This document shows, piece by piece, positions 44,303 through 52,477 of a stretch of DNA of 64,000 bases. Below the pieces are notes generated by a model. That model was given only the letters and a program-made list of their open reading frames with translations. It was not told the DNA's origin and searched no databases. Both the position numbers and the translations under genes were made by a program. The DNA is from JBOFFC01 sp051648405. GTDB lineage: Bacteria; Planctomycetota; Planctomycetia; Pirellulales; Lacipirellulaceae. The DNA lies in the NCBI GenBank assembly GCA_051648405.1, contig JBOFFC010000159.1, positions 1 through 64,000 of the forward strand, read 5' to 3'. Position 1 is the first letter of the stretch. Each line of letters starts with the position of its first letter.

Positions 44303-44758
44303 ATGGCCGCGACACGCGAAGAAGTCGTCTCCCTGCTTACCACCGCGTATGGCATGGAGATCGAGACGGTGATGAACTACTTGGCCAACAGCACGAACCT
44401 CGACGGCATCCGCGCCGAAGAGATCAAGAAGGCGCTCTCGGCCGACATCCTCGAAGAAGTCGGCCACGCGCAGATGCTCGCCAAGCGCATCAAGCAGCTC
44501 GGCGGCGTCGTGCCGGGATCGAAGTCGGTGAAGATCGGCAACCAAATCCAGCCCCCGGACGACACGACCGACGTTGTCGGCGTGATCAAGGCGGTGATCG
44601 CCGCCGAAGAGGCCGCGGTTAATCACTACCGCAGCATCGTCAAGGCGACCGACGGCGAGGACTACGTCACGCAGGACCTGTGCGTCACGCTGATGGGTGA
44701 CGAAGAAGAGCACTTGGTGCTGTTCCGCGGGTACCTCAAGGAGTACGCCAAGGCTTAG
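44303..44758 (+). CDS. Ferritin-like/bacterioferritin-type diiron protein
   Basis: This 151-residue four-helix protein has the diiron ligand pattern: Glu in MEIETVMNY, EEVGHAQ (E-x2-H), Glu in AAEEAAVNHY, and GDEEEHL (E-x2-H). It is related to bacterioferritin or the ferritin-like domain of DPS-type proteins and should store iron or detoxify peroxide. The start has an AAAAGGAA site 8 bases upstream. It is likely monocistronic; the SDR gene starts 45 bp later, so a shared transcript is possible. Confidence 0.85.
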   Translation: MAATREEVVSLLTTAYGMEIETVMNYLANSTNLDGIRAEEIKKALSADILEEVGHAQMLAKRIKQLGGVVPGSKSVKIGNQIQPPDDTTDVVGVIKAVIAAEEAAVNHYRSIVKATDGEDYVTQDLCVTLMGDEEEHLVLFRGYLKEYAKA

Positions 44759-44803
44759 CCGGCGCCGAAGGGCGGCGCGAGCACCCCAAGCACCCACCAA
44801 GCC

Positions 44804-45574
44804 ATGCCCCACAACGACACCGCTCACTTGATCCTCGGCGCCGGCGGTGGCGTCGGCGCCGAGGTCAGTCGCCGCCTGGTCGCCGCGGGTGCGCGGGTGC
44901 TGCTGGCCGGCCGGACGAAAGACAAGCTCGCTGCGCTCGCGGCTGAGCTCGGCGCCGAGTACTTGACGCTCGACGCAACCGACTTCGACGCCATCGACGC
45001 GGCAGCTGCGCAAGTAGTCGAGGCCTTCGGCCGTCTCGACGGGATCGTGAACTGCGCCGGTTCGTTGCTACTGAAGAGCGCCGCGACCACCTCGCTCGAC
45101 GAGTACCGCGCGACGATCGACGCAAACCTCACGACCGCCTTCGCGGCGGTTCGCGCGGCGGGGCGGACGATGCGGAAGCCAGGACCCGCGGGGGTGCAAG
45201 GGGGGTCTGTGGTGCTCGTGTCGTCGGCCGCGGGGCGGATCGGGCTTGCCAATCACGAAGCGATCGCCGCCGCCAAGGCGGGGGTCATCGGCCTCGCCCT
45301 CTCGGCCGCGGCGACGCTCGCCCCCGCCGCGATCCGCGTGAACGCGGTCGCCCCGGGGCTCGTCCGCACGCCCCTCACCGAGCGTATCTGGTCGAACGCA
45401 GAAAGCGCTTCCGCTTCGCTTGAGATGCACGCCGCCCCGCGCCTCGGCGAGGCGGCGGACGTCGCCGCCGCGATTTGCTGGCTGCTCGACACCGACACCT
45501 CGTGGGTCACCGGCCAGGTGATCGGCGTCGATGGGGGCCTGGCGACGGTGAAGCCGGCGCCCAGGCGACGCTAA
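44804..45574 (+). CDS. SDR-fold protein lacking the catalytic Tyr
   Basis: This 256-residue Rossmann protein has an NAD(P) motif LILGAGGGVGAEV (TGxxxGxG-type), NCAG at residues 83-86 (the NNAG structural motif) and Ser140/141 in VLVSSAAG. In the place of YxxxK it has I154-A-A-A-K158 (HEAIAAAKAG), so the catalytic Tyr is Ile. It may be inactive, use another base or bind cofactor for another purpose. The late block VDGGLATVKP is normal for classical SDRs. It follows the ferritin-like gene in the same direction. Confidence 0.82.
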   Translation: MPHNDTAHLILGAGGGVGAEVSRRLVAAGARVLLAGRTKDKLAALAAELGAEYLTLDATDFDAIDAAAAQVVEAFGRLDGIVNCAGSLLLKSAATTSLDEYRATIDANLTTAFAAVRAAGRTMRKPGPAGVQGGSVVLVSSAAGRIGLANHEAIAAAKAGVIGLALSAAATLAPAAIRVNAVAPGLVRTPLTERIWSNAESASASLEMHAAPRLGEAADVAAAICWLLDTDTSWVTGQVIGVDGGLATVKPAPRRR

Positions 45575-45772
45575 CTCCTAGCCGGTTCGTCGGCGGAGCT
45601 GTCGGGCTGGTGGCGTGTCTGCTGAGTCACATGGTGTTGCCGCTAACGCACGACCAGTGACCGCCGTTTGGCGGGCCGATGGTTGTCCGCAGAGCGCCGC
45701 GAGGGGATAATCCGCTGCGTCCGCCGCACCCCACCAAGCCCCACCGCCGGGGCGAACCCAGGAGAGCCCACC

Positions 45773-46063
45773 GTGAAGACCCTCGCCCTCGCCGCCCTGC
45801 TCGGCTTCGCCACCGTCCCCGCCGCCCATGCGCAGTGGGTCACGCTCCGGGTGTTCTACGGCGCCGCGCCCGTCGTTGTCGCCCCGTCGCCGGTTTACTA
45901 CGCCCCGGCGCCCGTCGTGACCTACCGGCCCGTCTTTGCACCCGCGCCGGTTGTGGTCCGGTCCTACTCGCCCGTCGTAGCGACGCGCTTCCGCCCGGTC
46001 CTCGGCGGCGCGGTGCAGCGTGTGCGCTACGCACCGACGCGGTACGTCGGGCCGCTGTGGTGA
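45773..46063 (+). CDS. Small secreted Pro/Val/Tyr-rich protein
   Basis: This 96-residue protein starts with GTG after an AGGAGAG ribosome-binding site and has a signal peptide KTLALAALLGFATVPAAHA. The mature part is low-complexity repeats of APVVV, YYAPAPVV and FAPAPVVV ending PTRYVGPLW. It resembles short extracellular or envelope proteins common in planctomycetes. Function is unknown. Longer upstream frames have no ribosome-binding site and are rejected. Confidence 0.68.
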   Translation: MKTLALAALLGFATVPAAHAQWVTLRVFYGAAPVVVAPSPVYYAPAPVVTYRPVFAPAPVVVRSYSPVVATRFRPVLGGAVQRVRYAPTRYVGPLW

Positions 46064-46191
46064 TCGTCAGACGCGCTCGGCCGACTCGCCGTCGGAGTCG
46101 TACGCGGCCCAAAGGAAGCGTAAGTCGCGCTCCTGGCCTCCTCGTGCAGTGATCGGGCGCCGGAGCCGCTACTCCCGCACCGTGCCGCCCT

Positions 46192-47823
46192 TCACGCCGG
46201 GTCGCCCCAGTCGGCGGCGTAGCGCTGTCCGCAGCGCTGGCAGCCGATCGTTGTCCCCAGCACGGCGACTCCCGCGCGGCGCGAGTGACCGCAATGGGGG
46301 CACCAAAACCGCAGCGCCAGCGGCGCGCGGGCGGCGGTCGAGGCCCCCGGGAAGTCCTCTTCGACGAGCGTCACCAGGCGCTGGCTGTCGATCCGCGACT
46401 CGCGCGACAGTCGGTTGGCCATCCGCTGCACAGCCGTCTCAAACACCCGCTGCGCGGTCCTTGCGCTGGGGGGGAGCCGGCCGTCGCGACGCGCCGACCC
46501 ACCGGCAAGGGCCATCACGCGCAGCCGACCGCCGGGAGAGACCTGGTACCCGCCGCGCGCGAGGAGCACACCGAACACCTGGCACACTTCGAGCGGCGTG
46601 TAGTCGTCGAACACCACGCGGCGCGGGAAGGCCGCCGCGAGCCGCGGGTGGTCGGCGAGCAGCGACTCGACGCCGCGCGGGTCCCCCGACAGCAGCAGGC
46701 AGGGGGCGTCGTGGGCTTCCATCCGATCGACGAGCCCCCCCACGGCGGCGAGGCCCGCGCTGTCGAGCCCGCGCTGCGGCGAGAGCAGACGCTCGGCGCC
46801 GGTGAGTTTGAGCATCCCCCCGGCCGCTTCGTCGATCTTCTGTCCGAGCTTGGCGGCGACGCGTGACGGGACCTCGCTGACGAGCGCGGCGGCGTCGATT
46901 TCGACGACCGTCGCCGAGGCGAGCTCACCGACCGAGTGCATCCCTTCGGCGAGGAGCTTGGCGACCGTCGTCTTCCCCGTCCCCGGGTTGCCGAGGAACA
47001 GCAGCCCGCGTCCCGTGCGGGGGACCACGAGCCCGATCTCGCGCCGACGGGCTTCGAGCGTGTAGAAGTTCAGCAGCGCGTGGACCTCGGTCTTCACGCG
47101 GCCTAGCCCCACGAGGGCGTCGAGCTCCGCGGAGATCTCGGCGATTGATCGCACGAGGCGCTGCGGAGGCTCGGCGCCCGCCAGCCTCGGCAGCCCCAGC
47201 AACCCGATCCCCGACGGGGGGGAGGCAGCCATGCCGCTCGGCCCCAAAGCCGAACAGGCGCCCGCCATTCGCTCGGCCGGCTTGGCCAGGGCCTCGGCGA
47301 CGTGGGCGCCGAGCCGCTTGATCAGGACGCGCTCCGTCTCGTCGAGCCGGCCATCGACCCGCGCCACGAGGTGCGCCTGACGCGTCACGAGGGTTTCGAG
47401 CTGCAGCCGCAGGTCGGCCAGCGCCGGGTTGTCGGCGAACGGCCCGACGACGGCCGGCCACGCCAGCCGCGCGCAGCTCGGAGCGGCGTCGCGCGCGAGC
47501 GTCGCCTGGCGCCGCGGGTCGAGCCGCTCCCCCGCCACGTGCCGCGCGAGCGCCTCGCTGAGCTGTCGCTCGGCGAGGGTCCACGCGCGGTCGGCGCCGC
47601 AGATCGCCAGGAAGACCTTTAGCACCAGCCCACGGTGCAGGTCGTCGAGCCGCGTCGCCGGGGTGTCGTCGTCGCCGCCGACCGTTCCCCCCCCACCCCC
47701 TTGCCGCGCAACGCGACCCGCCGCTTCGGCGTACAGCCGACGCGTCTGTAAGAGTACCTCGACGTACGCCTCGACAGGGTCGGGCGCAAGTCGATCAGCG
47801 GGGAGGGAAGTAGGCGGGACCAC
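46192..47823 (-). CDS. CbxX/CfqX-type AAA protein with TerB-like N-terminus and degenerate Walker B
   Basis: The N-terminal 250 residues look alpha-helical with TerB-like segments (AICGADRAWTLAERQLSEAL; ARVDGRLDETERVLIKRLGA). A CbxX/EccA-like AAA module follows, with LVGLGRVKTEVHALLNFY, Walker A GNPGTGKTT near residue 277, and the sensor region. The place of Walker B (usually GVLFIDEAYAL) reads GGMLKLTGAERLL, so the acidic pair is missing. A C-terminal zinc ribbon has CPHC and CQRC. ATP binding is likely, hydrolysis doubtful. The GTG at 47823 is used; the frame is open to 47952. It is divergent from the toxin-like locus. Confidence 0.75.
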   Translation of the reverse strand: MVPPTSLPADRLAPDPVEAYVEVLLQTRRLYAEAAGRVARQGGGGGTVGGDDDTPATRLDDLHRGLVLKVFLAICGADRAWTLAERQLSEALARHVAGERLDPRRQATLARDAAPSCARLAWPAVVGPFADNPALADLRLQLETLVTRQAHLVARVDGRLDETERVLIKRLGAHVAEALAKPAERMAGACSALGPSGMAASPPSGIGLLGLPRLAGAEPPQRLVRSIAEISAELDALVGLGRVKTEVHALLNFYTLEARRREIGLVVPRTGRGLLFLGNPGTGKTTVAKLLAEGMHSVGELASATVVEIDAAALVSEVPSRVAAKLGQKIDEAAGGMLKLTGAERLLSPQRGLDSAGLAAVGGLVDRMEAHDAPCLLLSGDPRGVESLLADHPRLAAAFPRRVVFDDYTPLEVCQVFGVLLARGGYQVSPGGRLRVMALAGGSARRDGRLPPSARTAQRVFETAVQRMANRLSRESRIDSQRLVTLVEEDFPGASTAARAPLALRFWCPHCGHSRRAGVAVLGTTIGCQRCGQRYAADWGDPA

Positions 47824-47955
47824 ACTGCGTACACTAAGCGCAACTTGTACGCATTCCAAGCACGGATCGACGCGAATTCCGGAGTCGAATGGACAGGAGG
47901 CCCTACGCGCTGCCGAGCTCGCGTCGCCTGCTGTTGACCGCCGCGCAGTCAATGA

Positions 47956-48162
47956 AGGGAGGGCGACCAGCGGAATCCCGGCCCGGAGGTCGAGACGGAG
48001 GTCGAGACGGAGGTCAATGGCTCGAGCCGGAGTTCGCGGGCGCAGGAGTCGGGGGGCTACTCGGACACGGAGAACGGCCGCAAGCAGGCGGGGAGCTGGA
48101 CCTCCAGCAGCCGCGAGACGGGTTACGAGCGGGATCGTCGCGACTACTACAACTCGACAAAC
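47956..48162 (+). pseudogene. 5'-truncated start of toxin-like gene copy
   Basis: This is the in-frame upstream part of the toxin-like gene between a TGA at 47953-47955 and the ATG at 48163. It encodes NPGPEVETEVETEVNGSSRS then SRAQESGGYSDTENGRKQAG, close to residues 145-192 of the other copy (GTPGPTVTTEIDGSQRN...QESGGYSDTENGRKQAG). There is no start codon in it, so the true N-terminus has been lost. Confidence 0.8.
48042..48140 (+). repeat. 99-bp direct repeat, copy 1
   Basis: Begins GCAGGAGTCGGGGGGCTACT and ends CGGGATCGTCG. It differs from positions 50141-50239 at one base. It encodes QESGGYSDTENGRKQAGSWT then SSSRETGYERDRR in the toxin frame. After copy 1 the toxin C-terminus follows; after copy 2 an AAA-gene fragment follows. 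Confidence 0.95.
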
Positions 48163-49296
48163 ATGCCTTCACTGCAGTACTTCGAGGACTCGGACAAGAG
48201 CTCGACTCGCCACACGACGACGACCGAGACAAGCGGTTCGTACTCGAACGACGCCTCGACGTCGAAGGCCGAGTCGAGCTGGTCGCGATCCTCGCGGAGC
48301 GAGAGCGGCGACGCGCGGATCAGTTGGTGGGATGACCACTACTCAAAGAGTGTCGAAAACGCACGCGGCGGAAGTGGGCGAGGCTCAAGCGGCGGCATGA
48401 CGTGGAGCACGAAGGACGCCGTGCGCATACCCAACGCCGACGACCCTTTCAACTACGACAAGTACCGCTACAAGGTCGAGTCCGACGGCGGCGGTCCGTC
48501 CTGGACCCAGGCCGGCACGCCTTCGAAACCGAGCGCTGGCGGGGGCGTCAAGCCCGGGACCCACTCCCCCGAGGTTGTCGAGATCCGGCGGATGCCGGAT
48601 GTGCTCGCGCAGCACATCTCGGGGGCAGCCAGCACCGACAACCCGAGCAATGCATCGAATGGCCTGCAGGAGTTTGGCGCCGCGCGAGGTCAGAACCTCG
48701 GCAACGCTGCCGCCACTTTGAGGACGAACCTTGCGTGGATGCTCGAGACGGGACTGACCAGTCTACCGGGAGGCACGGTCTACGAGGGGGGCAACCTCGT
48801 TCTTGGCGGGCAGGACGCTAGCGGAACGCCGATCGGCTCGGGATGGTCGGCACTAGGCACCGGAGTACTGGTTGCCCTCGGCGCCGCCGGCGACAAGATC
48901 GGCGATATCTTTGGGTTTGCCGGAAGGGCGGCGGGAAAGGCAACCAGGCCGTCGAATTTTGCTGATCCGGTGGTTGTCGAGGCGCTCGATAAGCTCAGCG
49001 ACATCATCCCATGGGGTACACTTCCCAGACACGGTTGCGAAGCGGTGGCTCGGCAGATTCAGGGGGCGATCGGGGGTACAATCATGCGTATCACTCGGCC
49101 TTTGAACCGCGCAGGACAAGACAGTCCTCTGGGTACGTTCAACGGCACGCCTACGGGGTGGCTGTGGCACGAGGTCGTCATCAAAAACGGTCGCGTTTAC
49201 GACGCGATTAATGGGCGAGCGGGTATGAAACTAGAGGATTACATCAACGCATGGGAGAACGGTGGTGGACTCATCTGGCAAGAAGTCACTCCCTGA
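48163..49296 (+). CDS. Polymorphic-toxin-like protein with papain-like C-terminal domain
   Basis: This 377-residue protein has a Ser/Thr/Gly-rich charged N-terminal half and Gly/Ala-rich helices (LGTGVLVALGAAGDKIGDIFG). The last 95 residues are a compact domain with the Cys-His-Asp pattern of papain-like toxins: HGCEAVARQIQGAIGG (Cys292), WLWHEVVIKNGRV (His336) and VYDAINGR (Asp347). It may be a contact-delivered peptidase, deamidase or glutaminase. The upstream 69 codons are open but have no start. The following gene overlaps its 3' end by 35 bp, as toxin-immunity pairs often do. Delivery route and activity are unknown. Confidence 0.68.
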   Translation: MPSLQYFEDSDKSSTRHTTTTETSGSYSNDASTSKAESSWSRSSRSESGDARISWWDDHYSKSVENARGGSGRGSSGGMTWSTKDAVRIPNADDPFNYDKYRYKVESDGGGPSWTQAGTPSKPSAGGGVKPGTHSPEVVEIRRMPDVLAQHISGAASTDNPSNASNGLQEFGAARGQNLGNAAATLRTNLAWMLETGLTSLPGGTVYEGGNLVLGGQDASGTPIGSGWSALGTGVLVALGAAGDKIGDIFGFAGRAAGKATRPSNFADPVVVEALDKLSDIIPWGTLPRHGCEAVARQIQGAIGGTIMRITRPLNRAGQDSPLGTFNGTPTGWLWHEVVIKNGRVYDAINGRAGMKLEDYINAWENGGGLIWQEVTP

Positions 49297-49714
49297 AGAG
49301 TATCGCGCGAGTGTTGCCCAAGTGATTCGGTTTTCAATTGAAGACGGATTGAAGAAGTACTACCCAACGGGCCTTGAGCTGCGAACATTTCTCACAGGCT
49401 ACGACTGCGGGTATGCGTTTGCTCGTGCTGGCGGCAATTTCGAAGCGCTCGGGCCGCGTTTCGGTCGTACCTTCGCGGAATGGCTGCTCCGCGAAAAGCA
49501 GTTGAGTATTTCGTGTCATTGGAACGGCGCAATCGAGTGCGCCGCTGAGCTTCAGGGGTGTGAGTGGCACGACGCCTTTCCTGCGCTCGCCGAGGAATTC
49601 TTGAGTCAATGGACCAAACCGGACGAAGAGAGCGAACAACCCGAATCGCAGGAGCCGCGTCATGGGGGGGACTTCGACGAACCGCACGGAGACGTTCACG
49701 GCATCGACGCGTGA
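49262..49714 (+). CDS. Putative immunity protein for the papain-like toxin
   Basis: This 150-residue acidic, soluble protein has no recognised family and starts with GTG inside the last 35 bp of the toxin gene. Such overlap and order (toxin then small acidic partner) are typical for cognate immunity proteins. Residues 1-125 have normal coding character; the last 25 (EESEQPESQEPRHGGDFDEP) read into the next gene copy in another frame, so its natural C-terminus may have been altered. Function is by context only. Confidence 0.55.
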   Translation: MVDSSGKKSLPEEYRASVAQVIRFSIEDGLKKYYPTGLELRTFLTGYDCGYAFARAGGNFEALGPRFGRTFAEWLLREKQLSISCHWNGAIECAAELQGCEWHDAFPALAEEFLSQWTKPDEESEQPESQEPRHGGDFDEPHGDVHGIDA

Positions 49715-50239
49715 TTCGGGGGGCTCGGGTTCGACGAGCAACACGCTGTCGTGGGACGAGGAGCAGCGAGGGAGCTGGAAGTCGGGGAGCTCGAAGTTCG
49801 AGAGCGTCACGAACCGGAGTGGCTCGGACTCGCTTTCGGTCACCAGTGGGGTGAGCGCGCTGGTGAGCTCGAAGAGCCGGTCGTCGGTGGAGTCGGAGTT
49901 GACGACGAGCACGAAGGGTCCGATCGCCGAGAAGACAACCTACCGGTCGCACGACAATTCGGGCTCGACCTACCGATCGAGCCACACGGTGGCGGACGGC
50001 GGGGGGGCGGTCGGGGGGAGTTTCAGTGCTTCGGGCTGGAGCTTGAGCGGTTCGGCTTCCAAGACGGTCGAGACGGTCGAAGGAACTCCCGGCCCGACCG
50101 TCACCACGGAGATCGACGGCTCCCAGCGGAACTCGCAAGTGCAGGAGTCGGGGGGTTACTCGGACACGGAGAACGGCCGCAAGCAGGCGGGGAGCTGGAC
50201 CTCCAGCAGCCGCGAGACGGGTTACGAGCGGGATCGTCG
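49662..50239 (+). pseudogene. N-terminal half of toxin-like gene, truncated at direct repeat
   Basis: CAGGAG lies 7 bases before the ATG, a convincing ribosome-binding site. The frame encodes 192 codons rich in Ser, Thr and Gly without a signal peptide: MGGTSTNRTETFTASTRDSG, then repeated SGS and SxSxS blocks, SGSTYRSSHTVADGGGAVGG, ending QESGGYSDTENGRKQAGSWT and SSSRETGYERDRR. At 50239 similarity with the first copy stops and the sequence passes out of frame into an AAA fragment. In register it would join the toxin C-terminus at 48141 to give about 577 residues. Confidence 0.75.
50141..50239 (+). repeat. 99-bp direct repeat, copy 2
   Basis: Identical to positions 48042-48140 except for T instead of C at the 14th base. 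The offset is 2,099 bp. The two flank the papain-like toxin end, immunity gene and N-terminal gene half. Confidence 0.95.
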
Positions 50240-50499
50240 AGCTGTTCGCCCGCCGCGTGACGCTGGGGCCGGGGGTCATGGAGCGTGTCGTCGATCGGAC
50301 GCCGGGGGTCAGCGGCGCATTCCTCAAGGAGCTCGTCCGCCGCGCGGTCCAGTTCCACTTGGAGTGCCGCCCGCAGGTCGCGGACGACCAGCCGCTGGAG
50401 GTCGAGCTGTCGGCGAACGACTTCGACGAAGCGCTCGCCGAACTGCAAACCGGCGCCGTCTTCACCCGCGGCGCCCTGAGCGACCGCGACGCCCCCTGA
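50240..50499 (+). pseudogene. 3' fragment of an AAA+ ATPase gene
   Basis: In the frame starting with ELFARRVTLGPGVMERVVDR the sequence continues TPGVSGAFLKELVRRAVQFH and ends EALAELQTGAVFTRGALSDR then DAP, the C-terminal lid of FtsH/Cdc48-type AAA ATPases (RTxGVSGAFIKELxRRA). The Walker A, Walker B and sensor parts are missing. It is joined directly to the direct repeat, in a different frame from the toxin half, so it is a recombination remnant. A GTG at 50257 could start an 80-residue peptide but is unlikely to be functional. Confidence 0.75.
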
Positions 50500-50554
50500 C
50501 GCGCCACGCCCTACTTCCGTCGAACGCGTTGCTGCGCACATTAAACGGGGCGCC

Positions 50555-52285
50555 TCACACCGCGGCCGCTTCGATCGCCGCGGCGGCCATCGCCTTTCGC
50601 TCGGGGCAGCCGTTGCAGCTCCACCACTCGGCGGCGCGGTCGGCCGACCAGTCGTCCGCTAGGTCGAGGTCCAGCAGCGCCCGGCGCAGCTCGTCGACCG
50701 TCTGGAAGCGGTCGTCGGCGTCTTTCTCCAGGCAGCGCAGGACGACGTCCTCGAACTCGACCGGCAGGTCGGGGTTGTGCTCCCTCGGCGGGGTCACCTC
50801 TTCCGCCGCGTGGGCGATGATCACCTTCACCGACTGCGTGTAGGGGAAGGGGGCCTTGCCGGTCAGCAAGTAGTACAGAACGCAGCCGAGCGAGTAGACG
50901 TCGCTGCGGACGTCCGCCTCGCGCTCGCCGGTCGCTTGCTCGGGGCTCATGAACAGCGGCGAGCCGGTGATCGCCCCCTCTTGGGTGAGGGCCGCGTTCT
51001 GCGTCTCGTCGGCCGCGTCGATCGTCGGCTTGGCGAGGCCGAAGTCGAGGATCTTCGCCACGTCGAACTCGCCGCCGCGGTACGCGCAAAAAATGTTTGC
51101 CGGCTTGATGTCGCGGTGCACCAGGCCGATGCCGTGCGCCTCGGAGAGCGCTCGGCAGACCTGCTCCATCAGGTACACGACCCGCGCGGGGGGGAGCGGC
51201 CCCCACTCATCGACCAGCTCCCCCGTGTTGTGCCCGGGGAGGTACTCCATGACGTAGTAGAAAGTGCCGTCACTGGTGCGGCCGTAGTCGTAGATGTCGA
51301 CCGAATTCCAGTGCGACAGCTTTGCGGTCGAGCGGACCTCGCGCTCGAACCGCGCTAGCGTTCGGGGGTCGCCGGCCTTTTCGGGGCGGATCACCTTGAT
51401 CGCGCAAGGGCGCTTCATGAGCTGGTGCTCGGCGAGGTAGACCTCGCCCATGCCGCCGCTGCCGAGCTTCTGCTTGAGCCGGTACTGGCCGAGCTGCTTG
51501 GCCGCGAAGGCCTCGCGCCGCAGGGCGTTGATCGTGTGGACGCCCACCACCGCCGTGACGAGCGTCACCACCATGACGAGCGCTTGTTCCGTCGTGTAGT
51601 TGTCGTAGGTCGCTTGCCGCATGCACGCTTGGAAGCCTTCGCACGAGCTGTACTGCCCGGCGACGATCAGCGTCGGCAAGGCCGCGACGGGGGCCAGGAA
51701 GCGCAGCGCTCGGCGCCACGTGTTGGGGATAAACAGCGCGTAGGTGAACAGCAGCAACATCCACGGGGCGACGATCACCGGCAGGTGGGCGCCGACGGTC
51801 AGGTTCGCGGCGAGGTGCAGTTTCTGTTGCGTGACGACGCTGAAGAAGAGCGCAGCGACACCAAAGACAGCCCACTCGGCGAGGCGCAGCGCGCCGAGCG
51901 ACGGCTCGCGCGCCGACCACACTGCCGCGGCCAGTCCCCCCATCAGCACGGTTACGGCGACGTGCGTCCAGAACAGCACCGGCGCCGTCGTCGAGTACGT
52001 CTCTTCGTAGAAGAAAACTCCCCGCACGAGGAACAGCACGAAGCCGCCGAAGAAGAGCAGCGACGCCATCAGCAGCCGCTGCCGCAGGACGTCGCGCGTC
52101 TCGACGCTCAGGTGCGGGCTGCTTCCTTCGACGAGCCGCACAAGGCCCCGAGCGGCGGCCTCGATCGCGCTGCCGCGACTGCCGGAGCGGGCGCGCGAAT
52201 CCGAGGACGGAGGCTTGGCGGCGGCGCCGACGAGGTCGATCGGCGAAGCGACCGTTTCGGCGCTCTCGAAAGATCCGGGAGACAC
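50555..52285 (-). CDS. Membrane-anchored Ser/Thr protein kinase with N-terminal membrane domain
   Basis: This 576-residue protein has about six helices at residues 70-250 in the N-terminal half, unlike PknB where the kinase comes first. The kinase domain at about 265-525 is complete: glycine loop LGSGGMGEVYLAEH, ATP-site Lys in CAIKVIRP, catalytic loop VHRDIKPANIF, DFGLAK, and SPEQATGE activation segment end. The C-terminal tail has a CNGC pair. It should phosphorylate Ser/Thr in cytoplasmic partners on membrane signals. The kinase is transcribed towards the rearranged toxin locus, but no functional link is visible. Confidence 0.92.
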   Translation of the reverse strand: MSPGSFESAETVASPIDLVGAAAKPPSSDSRARSGSRGSAIEAAARGLVRLVEGSSPHLSVETRDVLRQRLLMASLLFFGGFVLFLVRGVFFYEETYSTTAPVLFWTHVAVTVLMGGLAAAVWSAREPSLGALRLAEWAVFGVAALFFSVVTQQKLHLAANLTVGAHLPVIVAPWMLLLFTYALFIPNTWRRALRFLAPVAALPTLIVAGQYSSCEGFQACMRQATYDNYTTEQALVMVVTLVTAVVGVHTINALRREAFAAKQLGQYRLKQKLGSGGMGEVYLAEHQLMKRPCAIKVIRPEKAGDPRTLARFEREVRSTAKLSHWNSVDIYDYGRTSDGTFYYVMEYLPGHNTGELVDEWGPLPPARVVYLMEQVCRALSEAHGIGLVHRDIKPANIFCAYRGGEFDVAKILDFGLAKPTIDAADETQNAALTQEGAITGSPLFMSPEQATGEREADVRSDVYSLGCVLYYLLTGKAPFPYTQSVKVIIAHAAEEVTPPREHNPDLPVEFEDVVLRCLEKDADDRFQTVDELRRALLDLDLADDWSADRAAEWWSCNGCPERKAMAAAAIEAAAV

Positions 52286-52477
52286 AGGTGGCGCTCGTCG
52301 CGAGGGGCGGGGGTCGGCGGCTCGAGCCGCAACGCGGCCGTCAGGGGGACGCGTCTACTACGCCCCCCGATCATAGACGGTTCGCGGAGCTGCTGGCAGC
52401 CGAACAGCCCGCCCCCCAAGGTGGGGGTACCCCATATTCCTGCGGTGCCCGCGGGACCCCGGGTCGCTCGGGCCGCG

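Noticed and set aside
50257..50499. An independent 80-residue gene with AAA similarity
   Set aside because: It is only the lid of an AAA domain, begins at a recombination joint and has no ribosome-binding site; treated as a gene fragment.
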